NCBI GenBank assembly: GCA_026390795.1 | Contig: JAPLFG010000002.1 | Span: forward strand, 241,186 to 305,185 | Length of the DNA: 64,000 nt | DNA from: Ignavibacteriales bacterium | GTDB taxonomy: Bacteria; Bacteroidota; Ignavibacteria; Ignavibacteriales; Melioribacteraceae | Direction of reading: 5' to 3' | Shown here: positions 28,605 through 37,670 of the stretch, in pieces | Numbering within the stretch: position 1 is the first letter of the stretch | How the letters are laid out: each line of letters begins with the position of its first letter | Program-made: the position numbers and the translations under genes | Notes under the pieces: model-generated | The model's input: only the letters and a program-made list of their open reading frames with translations | What the model was told of the DNA's origin: nothing | Databases searched by the model: none

Positions 28605-28700
28605 ATATCTGATACCGAAACATCGGTAGAACTTAACTTGGCTGTAGTGAAGTTGAAACACGTTGTCAAGAGGGGGAAAGGGGATAGTTGTAGTAAGTAG
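28605..28700 (+). pseudogene. ORF6N gene, 3' fragment
   Basis: The frame reads ISDTETSVELNLAVVKLKHVVKRG, matching the end of the intact ORF6N gene (ITNTETSVEFNFAVVKLKHVVKRG) at about 80 percent at both DNA and protein level. There is no start. It is a leftover of another copy. The rest of the 28538-29085 gap is AT-rich and carries short irregular repeats such as gctgaatgctgaat; no further gene is supported. Confidence 0.8.
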
Positions 28701-29085
28701 AGGAAAAGGCAGAGGGAATGAGTAAGTAAGTGACAGAGTAGCTGAGTGACTGACTACCTCGTTACCTCAATTAGAAGTTTTACCATTTTATATAACGATA
28801 TAAATAAGATTATTTTAGCACTTAAATGATTCTTCGACTCACTTTACCTTTATCTTACACAATCTTACTTGCTGACTTCTGAGTGCTGAAAGCTGAATGC
28901 TGAATACTAACTACTAAATTCTCAATTAGCTATTATCAATTATTAATCGCACTCAAGTATTCAAAGCCGGTTAAAAAACTGTCTACCTTTTGGGGTAAAG
29001 ATCAAATATTTTGAAGCGGAAGTAAAAAGAAATGAATCCAAATAGTATATTGCAAATAGTAACAAAGAAAATTTAAGGCTGCATT

Positions 29086-29610
29086 ATGAATTACGCATCA
29101 AAGTTTCTTTTATTCTTTCTTATAAGCATCATATCAATTCATGCGCAGGTAAAAGATTACGAATTAGGGCTCGATCCGTTAGCTTATAGGGGTAATATAT
29201 ATGGGGGATATTATGATTACTCGAACCCTGAAACCATTAACATTAGTGTCTCTGTCTGGGGCTGGGTCCGGTTTCCCGGCAGATATAAAGTCCCGATTTC
29301 CTCAACTGTGGGTGACCTTCTTTCATTTTCCGGAGGACCGTCTGATGCGGCAAGACTGGAAGATCTAAGAATCTATAGGGTAGCCCCGGATTCAACGGAA
29401 TCTTTGATCTTGTTCAGTTATAATGATGTTGTGTACGAGTCTAATCTGAAATCTAAATACGGCAAAGTCCCTAAACTTGAGGCAGGGGATATACTCCTCG
29501 TTCCAGGTGAACCGAGGTTATACGACAGGGATTACTTCAGCATCTGGATGTCGGTGATTAGTGTATTAACATCACTTACAATCCTAATCTATAATATTGT
29601 GAAACATTAA
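29086..29610 (+). CDS. SLBB-domain polysaccharide export-type protein
   Basis: A 174-residue protein with a signal peptide (1-20, ending IHAQ). Residues about 45-130 form an SLBB-like domain (NISVSVWGWVRFPGRYKVPI, then TVGDLLSFSGGPSDAARLEDLRIYR and AGDILLVPGEPR). One C-terminal transmembrane helix lies at about 152-170. SLBB domains occur in Wza-type outer-membrane polysaccharide exporters, but the polysaccharide-export domain itself is absent, so this is an accessory or reduced form. It is the first gene of the surface-polysaccharide locus. The 468-base gap to the flippase (29611-30078) holds nothing recognisable. Confidence 0.85.
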   Translation: MNYASKFLLFFLISIISIHAQVKDYELGLDPLAYRGNIYGGYYDYSNPETINISVSVWGWVRFPGRYKVPISSTVGDLLSFSGGPSDAARLEDLRIYRVAPDSTESLILFSYNDVVYESNLKSKYGKVPKLEAGDILLVPGEPRLYDRDYFSIWMSVISVLTSLTILIYNIVKH

Positions 29611-30078
29611 TTCAATATATATTCTTATACAAATAGCTTTATCTATACAAGTGACTTTTCATTTGAAAAACATTAAATCACTTTATGATTCCTATAATGA
29701 CATTTTAATAGGAATATGAGAAAAGCACTAATTACTATTATAGAATGGTTCTGAGGGTAATGAGAGCCACAAAAGAGTAGTTCTTTAATAGAGAATGGAA
29801 TTCTCATATGGCTAAATAATTATACATTTTTTAACCGTTGGAATAAAAATTAAATTTCAGCATTGGATATTAAGCATTTGATAATCGTTACTCGAAAATA
29901 AGTCTAAACAAAAGTGTAAATAAAATGAGATAGTCAAACTAATATCTGGCATATTTAATAAACTGGAAAATTTCAAAGAATACTTTGCTAAGTAATTATA
30001 AAAAATAACGATACATATTTTGGGTTCATAGTGAGTAATTTATTAATAAGATTCTATCAATAAAATAATTTTATAAAA

Positions 30079-31455
30079 ATGTTTAATTTAATTAATGTCA
30101 TAACTATAAAAGGAAGAAATTACTTTACAAAAGGACACTCACGTAGTTTAGAAGCTAAAAAAAATATTATTGCTGCTTTCTTAATAAAAGGAGTAAGCAT
30201 GGTAGTAGGTTTCTTACTTGTTCCCTTAACCATTCATTATGTTAATCCAACGAAATACGGAATTTGGCTTACAATAAGTTCATTCTTGGGGTTTTTTAGT
30301 TTTTTTGATATCGGGCTTGGAAATGGATTAAGAAATAGATTAGCAGAAGCACTAGCTGAAAATGATTTGAATTTGGCTAAAATATATATAAGTACAACGT
30401 ACGCTATAATGTTAATTATCATTATGCCTGTAATGTTAATTTTTGTTATTGTTAATCCTTTCATAAACTGGGTAACGATTTTTAATACACCACTAGAGAT
30501 GAATCATGAACTTACTACCTTAATGTTTATTGTATTTATTTTTTTTTGTATAAAATTTGTGATTCAGTTGTTCACTCCAATACTATATGCTCATCAAAAA
30601 CCAGCATTAAGTAATGCAAGTAGTCTAATTGCCAATATTGTTTCTTTGTTTATCATCTATTTAATCACAAAAACAACAGAAGGATCCTTAATATTATTAG
30701 GTACTACATTAAGTGTTGTTCCGGTGATAGTTTTATTCATCATGAGTTGTTTCTTTTTTAAGAAGAAATATAAATTGATCTCACCCTCTTTTAAATATGT
30801 ACAATTTCATTATGCAAGAAATCTATTTAATTTAGGTATTCAGTTTTTTATAATGGGTATTGCAGGTATAATAATTTTCACATCAACAAATATGATTATT
30901 TCCCAACTCTATGGGCCTAAAGAAGTAACACCATATAATATTGCATATAAATATTTTTCAACGATTTCAATGATTTTTACTATGGCATTAACACCTTTCT
31001 GGTCAGCATTTACTGATGCTCATCATAAAAAAGATTTTAAATGGATTCGATCTGTAATGAAAAAATTAGTATTATTTTGGATACTTTTGTCAATAGTTGC
31101 ACTAATAATGCTTGTATTCTCACAAACATTCTACAAAATATGGATTGGCCAGATTGTGACAATCCCCTTCAATTTATCATTAATTGTTTGTATTTTTTTC
31201 ATAATGAACACTTTTGGAAATATATTTACTTCATTTTTAAATGGGGTTGGCAAAATTCGACTTTCCCTTTATAGTGCAATACTTGAAGCAATTTTATTTA
31301 TCCCCATAGCCATAATTTTTGCAAAATATTTGAAATTTGGTGTAGCAGGAATAATAATAGCCTCTTCCTTTTCGCCTTTAATTGGCAGCATTTGGATGCC
31401 AATACAGTACTTCAAAATCATAAATAATAAAGCTTCTGGTATATGGAACAAATAG
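30079..31455 (+). CDS. wzx: Polysaccharide flippase (Wzx-like, MOP superfamily)
   Basis: A 458-residue membrane protein of about 12-14 transmembrane helices. It has the typical N-terminal stretch KNIIAAFLIKGVSMVVGFLL and YGIWLTISSFLGFFSFFDIGLGNGLRNRLAEALA of Wzx/MATE-type flippases. It would move undecaprenyl-diphosphate-linked repeat units across the inner membrane. Its high AT content, compared with genes outside the locus, is typical of transferred surface-sugar genes. A decayed partial copy lies at 34767-34886. The start is ATG with no clear ribosome-binding site. Confidence 0.9.
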   Translation: MFNLINVITIKGRNYFTKGHSRSLEAKKNIIAAFLIKGVSMVVGFLLVPLTIHYVNPTKYGIWLTISSFLGFFSFFDIGLGNGLRNRLAEALAENDLNLAKIYISTTYAIMLIIIMPVMLIFVIVNPFINWVTIFNTPLEMNHELTTLMFIVFIFFCIKFVIQLFTPILYAHQKPALSNASSLIANIVSLFIIYLITKTTEGSLILLGTTLSVVPVIVLFIMSCFFFKKKYKLISPSFKYVQFHYARNLFNLGIQFFIMGIAGIIIFTSTNMIISQLYGPKEVTPYNIAYKYFSTISMIFTMALTPFWSAFTDAHHKKDFKWIRSVMKKLVLFWILLSIVALIMLVFSQTFYKIWIGQIVTIPFNLSLIVCIFFIMNTFGNIFTSFLNGVGKIRLSLYSAILEAILFIPIAIIFAKYLKFGVAGIIIASSFSPLIGSIWMPIQYFKIINNKASGIWNK

Positions 31456-31743
31456 AATACTTTAAATTATGTCGTGCATTTTTGCAATAAATGGATTATA
31501 ATAATTTATTTTCTGAGATTCTTTGATAATAGAAATAATCAGATACATGAAATTGTATATTAAATCTTAAGACAACAATTAATATCTTTTAGACCATTTT
31601 TTTTGAAACATTACTTTTTCTCTACACTAAAAAATATTATAATCTTATTTTTTATTTTAGGACTAAAAACTTGAAAAAAATTAATAGAACAAAAATTTGG
31701 ACTCAAGTATGCTAGTTACAATTAAAGCTGAAGGAGTGTAAAC

Positions 31744-34470
31744 ATGAAATTGTTACTAAACATTTTGAAGACAATTGAACATAAACTCAAAATTAATACT
31801 TTCAGGGTCTTTACCAATTTATTTATTCTTATTAGTCTGAGTTTATTCGCTCAATCACAGAGTGTTTATGTATCAACAACAGGAAATGATAATAATTTAG
31901 GTACAAAAGAGAAACCTTTTGCAACTATTTTTCGTGCTCAAAAAGAAGTTCGTCTTTTAATTTCTAAAAGATTAACATCTGATTTAAATATTTGGATTCG
32001 AGGGGGTACTTATGAGCTTAGTCACTCAATCTTTTTTGATCCCGAAGATTCGGGTCCAGGAGATTTTCATATTATTTATTCAGCCTATCCAGGAGAAGAA
32101 CCAATTTTTAATGGGGGAAGAATAATTAAAGATTTTAAGCAAGAATCAAATGGATTATGGAAAACCCAGATTCCAGTAGTACATGAAGGCGGATGGAATT
32201 TTGAACAACTCTTTACCAAGGGACAAAGAGTTAAAAGAGCCCATTCTCCTAATAGTGGGTATTATTTTATGCTTAATGTAAACGAAGACACAATTAAACA
32301 AAGCAGTAATTCTATTTATAAGTTTAGACAAACTATAAGTGTATCACCTGAAGCAATAAAATTACTGAATCACTTAACAATGAAGGAAATTAGAAATATC
32401 ATAATGGTTGTGTACGATAAATGGGAAATTACGAAATTGCATCTGGAATCAATAGATTTCCAAAAGAATAGTTTAAATACAATTAGTAAAAATCTTTGTA
32501 AATGGGGATATGGCACTAGGTATCAATTAGAAAATTACATGCCGGCCCTAGATAGTGCAGGTGAATGGTTCCTTGATTTTAATGGATACTTGTTTTATAA
32601 ACCTCTACCAGGGGAAGATATAAATAATGCACAAATCACCGCACCTTTCACTGATCAGTTTGTCGTTTTTAGGGGCAATATCAACGAAAATAAGTTGGTA
32701 AAAAATATTTTTCTTAGAGGTTTGACATTTCAATATGGTCAATACAATTTACCCGAAAATGGTTTAGAGCCAAACCAGGCTGCTCATTCTATAGATGCAA
32801 TGATAATGGCCGATGGTGCAGTCGATATTAAAATTGAAAATTGTGAAATAAAGCATATTGGAAAATATGGAATCTGGTTCCGTAATGGCTGTAAAAATTG
32901 CGTAGTTGACAAATGCATTTTGCATGATCTAGGTGCTGGGGGAATACGTATAGGATCTGAATATCTAACAGATAAAGAAAATGAAAAAACAGGAAATATT
33001 GTAGTTAATAATAATATTATTCAAACAGGCGGTCAAATTTTTCCTAATGCTGTTGGCATTTGGGTTGGGCAGAGTAGCAATAACGAAGTTACTCACAACG
33101 ATATTGGAAATTTCTATTATAGTGGCATCTCTGTAGGTTGGACTTGGGGTTATGGTATTAGTTTAGCAAAAAACAATATTATAAATTTTAATCATATTCA
33201 TAATATAGGTTGGGGTGTATTGAGCGATATGGGTGGAATATATACACTTGGAGAATCGAATGGCACAATAATTAGCAATAATGTTATACATGATGTATTT
33301 TCATATAGTTATGGTGGATACGGAATCTATTTAGATGAAGGAAGTAGCAATATTATAGTTGAAAACAACCTTGTTTACAATACAAAAACAGGAGGTTTTT
33401 TTCAACACTATGGAGAAAAAAATATCATACGGAATAATATATTTGCTTTCGGCAAAGAACAAGAGCTGCTATGTGTTTTACCTGAAAATCATCTATCATT
33501 TACATTTGAAAATAATATTGTTTATTCGGCTCACGGTAATATCATGGATGGACCATGGAAAGCATTAAATTCTAAATTCAATAATAATCTCTATTGGTCA
33601 AGAGATGGAAAAATTGACTTTGTAGGTCTATCTTTTAAGGAATGGCAGTCACTGGGACGTGACACTGGTTCTGTAATAAACGATCCATCATTTGTTGACC
33701 CAAGTAATTATAATTTTAAATTCAAAGATGAAAAGAATATACGACAAATTGGATTCTTACCATTTGATATTAACATAGCTGGCGTTTATGGCGATATTAC
33801 TTGGACAAAACTTGCCTCTATTAAAAAATACATTCCATTCGACTCTATTGCTGTTCCACAGCAAGCTCCACTACTTCAACTTGATGAAGGTTTTGAATCA
33901 ACACCGTTAGGAAGATTGCCTGATCATGCTATTTGCATGGTTGAGAACAAAGGGGATAGCATTTATGTAACAGATGAAACTTCAGCCAAAGGGAAAAATA
34001 GTCTTAAAATTGTAGATGCCTTTGGGCTACAACATACCTATGATCCACATTTTTATTATTCACCTCATTATACTCACGGTAAAATAACTTTATCTTATGA
34101 TATTAAAATCGTAAGTAATTCAAAACTGTTTTGTGAATGGAGAGATTGGCGAAACTCTTCATATATTTCCGGCCCATCTATTTCAATTGCTGATGGAATT
34201 ATTAAATTCGGCAATAATGAAAATTTGACACTTCCCTTGACCAAATGGATCCACATTGAAATGTCCGCAAACATAGGAAAATCTTTCCAAGGTAATTGGG
34301 ATTTAATTATTGTTCTTCCTGGTAATGATAAAAAAGTTTTTAAAAATATATTATGTCAGAACAAGAATTTCAGTGACCTTACATGGCTTGGTTTTGGTAG
34401 TACAGCTGAATACAAAACTGTTTTTTACATTGATAATCTAAAATTGTCAGCAACTGAAAATGAAAAATAG
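31744..34470 (+). CDS. Right-handed parallel beta-helix protein, probably a secreted glycosidase or lyase
   Basis: A 908-residue protein with a signal-anchor-like hydrophobic stretch at about 24-42 and an extended positively charged N-terminus. The mature start (VYVSTTGNDNNLGTKEKPFAT, RAQKEVR, IRGGTYELSHSIFF, SAYPGEEPIFNGGR) matches the opening of parallel beta-helix glycosidases such as the GH141/GH120-like group. Residues about 330-590 carry the repeated short-turn beta-helix coils (NNNIIQTG, SNNEVTHNDIGNFYYSGISV, GGIYTLGESNGTIISNNVIHD). The last about 200 residues form a jelly-roll-like beta domain. It may trim or edit the surface polysaccharide. The family assignment is by eye. Confidence 0.8.
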   Translation: MKLLLNILKTIEHKLKINTFRVFTNLFILISLSLFAQSQSVYVSTTGNDNNLGTKEKPFATIFRAQKEVRLLISKRLTSDLNIWIRGGTYELSHSIFFDPEDSGPGDFHIIYSAYPGEEPIFNGGRIIKDFKQESNGLWKTQIPVVHEGGWNFEQLFTKGQRVKRAHSPNSGYYFMLNVNEDTIKQSSNSIYKFRQTISVSPEAIKLLNHLTMKEIRNIIMVVYDKWEITKLHLESIDFQKNSLNTISKNLCKWGYGTRYQLENYMPALDSAGEWFLDFNGYLFYKPLPGEDINNAQITAPFTDQFVVFRGNINENKLVKNIFLRGLTFQYGQYNLPENGLEPNQAAHSIDAMIMADGAVDIKIENCEIKHIGKYGIWFRNGCKNCVVDKCILHDLGAGGIRIGSEYLTDKENEKTGNIVVNNNIIQTGGQIFPNAVGIWVGQSSNNEVTHNDIGNFYYSGISVGWTWGYGISLAKNNIINFNHIHNIGWGVLSDMGGIYTLGESNGTIISNNVIHDVFSYSYGGYGIYLDEGSSNIIVENNLVYNTKTGGFFQHYGEKNIIRNNIFAFGKEQELLCVLPENHLSFTFENNIVYSAHGNIMDGPWKALNSKFNNNLYWSRDGKIDFVGLSFKEWQSLGRDTGSVINDPSFVDPSNYNFKFKDEKNIRQIGFLPFDINIAGVYGDITWTKLASIKKYIPFDSIAVPQQAPLLQLDEGFESTPLGRLPDHAICMVENKGDSIYVTDETSAKGKNSLKIVDAFGLQHTYDPHFYYSPHYTHGKITLSYDIKIVSNSKLFCEWRDWRNSSYISGPSISIADGIIKFGNNENLTLPLTKWIHIEMSANIGKSFQGNWDLIIVLPGNDKKVFKNILCQNKNFSDLTWLGFGSTAEYKTVFYIDNLKLSATENEK

Positions 34471-34534
34471 TTACTTAACTTTTCTCAGAAATATAATTAT
34501 GTATTCTACCAAACCGGGAATACACTAAGATATT

Positions 34535-34550
34535 TAGCCTCAAAAGGCTA
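34535..34550. other. Small perfect hairpin after the beta-helix gene
   Basis: Arms tagcct and aggcta enclose a four-base loop, 65 bases after the stop, followed by gaaaaaattt. It might be a weak terminator, but it lacks a T run directly after the stem. Confidence 0.3.
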
Positions 34551-34766
34551 GAAAAAATTTATGAAACAGAAAAAGATTTTTTTGCCACACCTAATTAGAA
34601 GAAGCTAACATAGAAACCATAAATTTATTGAAGAAAAGCTAGTATTAGAAATATTCTTCGGCGATTAAATCCTTATGACAGAATTGGATAAACCTGTTGG
34701 CCATTGTAATAGTACCAAGTAATATACAATTTATTAACTTTTCTAACAGAAACACGAATATAGCTA

Positions 34767-34886
34767 GTATAATAATTTTTACTATGAACAATATGATTAA
34801 TTCTCAGTTTTATGGAACTAAAGAAGTAACACCCTATAATATTGCATCCAATATTTTTCAACTATTCAAATGATTGTTACTATGTC
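34767..34886 (+). pseudogene. Decayed partial copy of the flippase gene
   Basis: About 120 bases (core: aaagaagtaacaccctata, atattgcat) align with the flippase gene at 30868-30986 with substitutions and at least one single-base deletion that breaks the frame. The rest of the gene is absent. It lies in the 605-base gap 34471-35075, which otherwise shows no supported gene. It shows that a second flippase once occupied this position, or that rearrangement copied a fragment here. Confidence 0.7.
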
Positions 34887-35075
34887 CTTTTAATCTTTTT
34901 ACTCACTTTTACCTCGGGATATTTAAAAACAATTTTAATAGAATTCATTTTATTTTACACAAACTAGTATTGTTTTTAATGTAATTAATAATATATATTC
35001 GAATCATTAAGGTAATTTTAGTTTTTTATCAGGGACAAATTATGGTGCCTGATATTAATCGAAAGGAAATACAGT

Positions 35076-36113
35076 ATGTTTAAGTACAATTATGTAGCAG
35101 ATCTGATTGATAGATTAGTCAAAAATGTTGATTATCCAATGCAAGTAGAGTTTCATCCGGGCCCTGACTGCGGTTTTATTCATTGTAGATATTGTTATGG
35201 TAAATTGCAAAAAGCTAATGAAGGATTGCTTACAATAGAAGATTATTCAAAGTTATTAGATGACTTAAAAGGTCGAACAAATTTAATAGATATTTCTGGT
35301 ATAACTACTGATCCTATTAGCTATCCCTATATTTATGAGCTAATTGAATTATTAAAGCAGAGAAATATACATTTTGGAATTCATACAAAGGGTTTCAAAC
35401 TCGATCAAAAACTTAGTCGTTTATTAAATTCTGGAATGACTGAAGGTAATTTTATTACGTTCAGTCTCGATTCTGCAAATAGTGAAATATATAACTTATT
35501 ACATGGTGTGAAAAAAGGCGAAGAAGTTTTTGAATATGTTAAAAAGCAGATCAAAATATTAAAACATGAAAAAGAGATTATGAATTCAAAGTTAAGGATA
35601 AATTTAGGGTACTTATTGTTTAAGGAAAATTCAAAAGAAGAACATATACAAGAGTTTATAAATACATTCGAAGCATATGCAGATGTTTTGAGATTTTCAA
35701 TACCTCAAGTGCCTAATCAGGCTCAACCAATTGGATACCTGTCAAACCAAGAAATATCTGAAGTGCTTGAGATGTTAAAAAAGTATGAAAAAAAGAATAT
35801 AATAGTCCTAAAATTTGATTATTCTGATCATGATAAAAGTTTTAACACTTGTTGGGCACAAAGGTTTAATATCACGATAGACAAAGCTGGTAACGTTTAC
35901 CCATGCCCTCAAGTAGCCACTTCAGTATATAATCATATTAGTTATGGAAATATTAAAAATCAAAATATTTGGGAGATATGGACATCCAACATTCGCGAGA
36001 ATATCCTTAAAATGGATGTCGATAAAGAAATGAAGTGTCGGGTTTGTGATAGAAAAGACGAAAATATTAATATTGAGTTAGAAAAAATATTAAATCCAAA
36101 TAAATATATTTAA
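35076..36113 (+). CDS. Radical SAM protein with SPASM-like C-terminus
   Basis: A 345-residue protein. The iron-sulfur cysteines C32, C37 and C40 (DCGFIHCRYCYGK) have spacing CX4CX2C rather than the standard CX3CX2C. A radical SAM beta-barrel follows (LIDISGITTDP, FITFSLDSANSEIYNLLHG). The C-terminal part has C259, C277 (in AGNVYPCPQ), C321 and C324, like SPASM or twitch auxiliary-cluster domains. It starts with a GAAAGGAAA ribosome-binding site and leads a tight run of sugar genes: the next cupin gene is 6 bases away. It probably modifies a sugar or sugar nucleotide; the substrate is unknown. Confidence 0.88.
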   Translation: MFKYNYVADLIDRLVKNVDYPMQVEFHPGPDCGFIHCRYCYGKLQKANEGLLTIEDYSKLLDDLKGRTNLIDISGITTDPISYPYIYELIELLKQRNIHFGIHTKGFKLDQKLSRLLNSGMTEGNFITFSLDSANSEIYNLLHGVKKGEEVFEYVKKQIKILKHEKEIMNSKLRINLGYLLFKENSKEEHIQEFINTFEAYADVLRFSIPQVPNQAQPIGYLSNQEISEVLEMLKKYEKKNIIVLKFDYSDHDKSFNTCWAQRFNITIDKAGNVYPCPQVATSVYNHISYGNIKNQNIWEIWTSNIRENILKMDVDKEMKCRVCDRKDENINIELEKILNPNKYI

Positions 36114-36119
36114 TTTAAA

Positions 36120-36521
36120 ATGGAAACTGATAAAATATTCAGTACGGATAGTTGTCTTATAGCTATCATTTTAAGAAATGATTTTAGTAAAAGTGGATTA
36201 AGTTTTATTACTGATAGTAATCACGAGTTGCAACTAGCCTTTATTGACAACCCTGCTGGACATGTAGTTAGTAAACATTACCATCCTAAATATGATCGAA
36301 TAATCTCCAGAACATTGGAATGTCTAATTGTTAAAAAAGGTAAAGTGGAAGTTTCATTTTATGATAACCATCAAGAATTTATCATTTCACATATTATTAC
36401 TGCAGGGGATCTCATCCTTTTCATGGATGGGGGGCATAGTCTCAAGAATATTGATCGAAGTGAATTGATAGAGATAAGACAAGGGCCTTATAATCAAGAA
36501 TTAGATAAAATTAAATTTTAA
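36120..36521 (+). CDS. Cupin-domain protein
   Basis: A 133-residue single cupin. Metal-ligand candidates are the histidines in KHYHPKYDR and the later DGGHSLKNI, within strands around KGKVEVSFYDN and AGDLILFMDGGH. Small cupins in surface-sugar loci often act as isomerases or epimerases of nucleotide sugars (FdtA/WxcM-type) or as regulators; the sequence does not decide. It sits 6 bases after the radical SAM gene and 8 bases before the DegT aminotransferase gene, so is almost certainly cotranscribed. Confidence 0.8.
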   Translation: METDKIFSTDSCLIAIILRNDFSKSGLSFITDSNHELQLAFIDNPAGHVVSKHYHPKYDRIISRTLECLIVKKGKVEVSFYDNHQEFIISHIITAGDLILFMDGGHSLKNIDRSELIEIRQGPYNQELDKIKF

Positions 36522-36529
36522 GGAAATTA

Positions 36530-37663
36530 ATGGAGAAACGAAATATTTCAGTATGTGAGCCATTTTTAAATGGTAACGAAAAAAAATATATTAATGAAGC
36601 CATTGATACTAATTGGATTTCTTCCAGAGGTAAATTTGTTGACCAATTTGAAAATATTTTTGCAAAATACTGTGAAGTAAATTATGCCGTAACTGTATCC
36701 AACGGTACGAATGCAATACATTTAGCGTTAAAAGCTTTAGGGATTTCAACTGGTGACGAAATTATTATTCCCGATTTTACAATGATTTGCAGTGTTCTGC
36801 CGGTCGTTTATTTGGAAGCTATCCCTGTTTTTGTAGATGCCGAACCTGAAACATGGAATATCGATCCACAAAAAATCGAAGATAAAATTTCAGGAAAGAC
36901 AAAAGCAATAATGGTGGTTCATATATATGGTCATCCGTGTGATATGAATCCCATCAGAGAGATAGCAAATAAGTATAATCTTCGGATAATTGAAGATGCT
37001 GCCGAAGCGCATGGTGCGGAATATTTTGGGAAAAAGTGTGGGAATTTAGGCGATATAGCGGCATTTAGTTTCTTCTCGAATAAAGTTGTAACTACTGGTG
37101 AGGGAGGAATGGTTACTACATCTAACGAAACGTATTTCGAAAAATCACGTTACTATAAAGATTTATGTTTTCCTCTTTCCGGAGAACGAACATATTTCCA
37201 TGAAGATATAGGATTTCAATACAGATTATCAAACATGCAAGCTGCTATTGGCGTTGCCCAAATGGAAAAGATTGACGAGTACATAACCATGAGGCGTAAC
37301 AATAATAAATTATACCAAGAATTATTACACGATGTTGAGGGTATACAATTTCAACCGGAGAATCCAGGTTGTAAAAATATTTATTGGATGAATGCAATTA
37401 CAATAGATAAAGATAAATTTGGATTTGCTCGTAATAATTTAATAGAACAATTACTAGATTCAGGAATTCAAACACGTAAATTCTTCTTTCCTATGCACAA
37501 ACAACCTTGTCTTCAGAATTATAAGGATTATAATAATGGAGATTTCCCTGTCTCAAATTATTTGTCAGAAAATGGAATGTATCTTCCATCAAGCTCGAAT
37601 TTGAAGAGAGATGAAATTGAATATATTTCAGAGAAAATAAGAAAAATTTGGAATTCAAAGTAG
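36530..37663 (+). CDS. DegT/DnrJ/EryC1-family sugar aminotransferase
   Basis: A 377-residue PLP enzyme of the sugar aminotransferase family. The PLP lysine is K185 in FSFFSNKVVTTGEGGMV. VSNGTNAIHLALKAL and IIEDAAEAHGAEYFGKKCGNLGD are the other family signatures. These enzymes transfer an amino group from glutamate to keto-sugars on a nucleotide carrier, giving amino sugars for surface polymers. The substrate is unknown. It follows the cupin gene by 8 bases, with a TTAAGGAAAT ribosome-binding site. Confidence 0.95.
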   Translation: MEKRNISVCEPFLNGNEKKYINEAIDTNWISSRGKFVDQFENIFAKYCEVNYAVTVSNGTNAIHLALKALGISTGDEIIIPDFTMICSVLPVVYLEAIPVFVDAEPETWNIDPQKIEDKISGKTKAIMVVHIYGHPCDMNPIREIANKYNLRIIEDAAEAHGAEYFGKKCGNLGDIAAFSFFSNKVVTTGEGGMVTTSNETYFEKSRYYKDLCFPLSGERTYFHEDIGFQYRLSNMQAAIGVAQMEKIDEYITMRRNNNKLYQELLHDVEGIQFQPENPGCKNIYWMNAITIDKDKFGFARNNLIEQLLDSGIQTRKFFFPMHKQPCLQNYKDYNNGDFPVSNYLSENGMYLPSSSNLKRDEIEYISEKIRKIWNSK

Positions 37664-37670
37664 AATTTAT

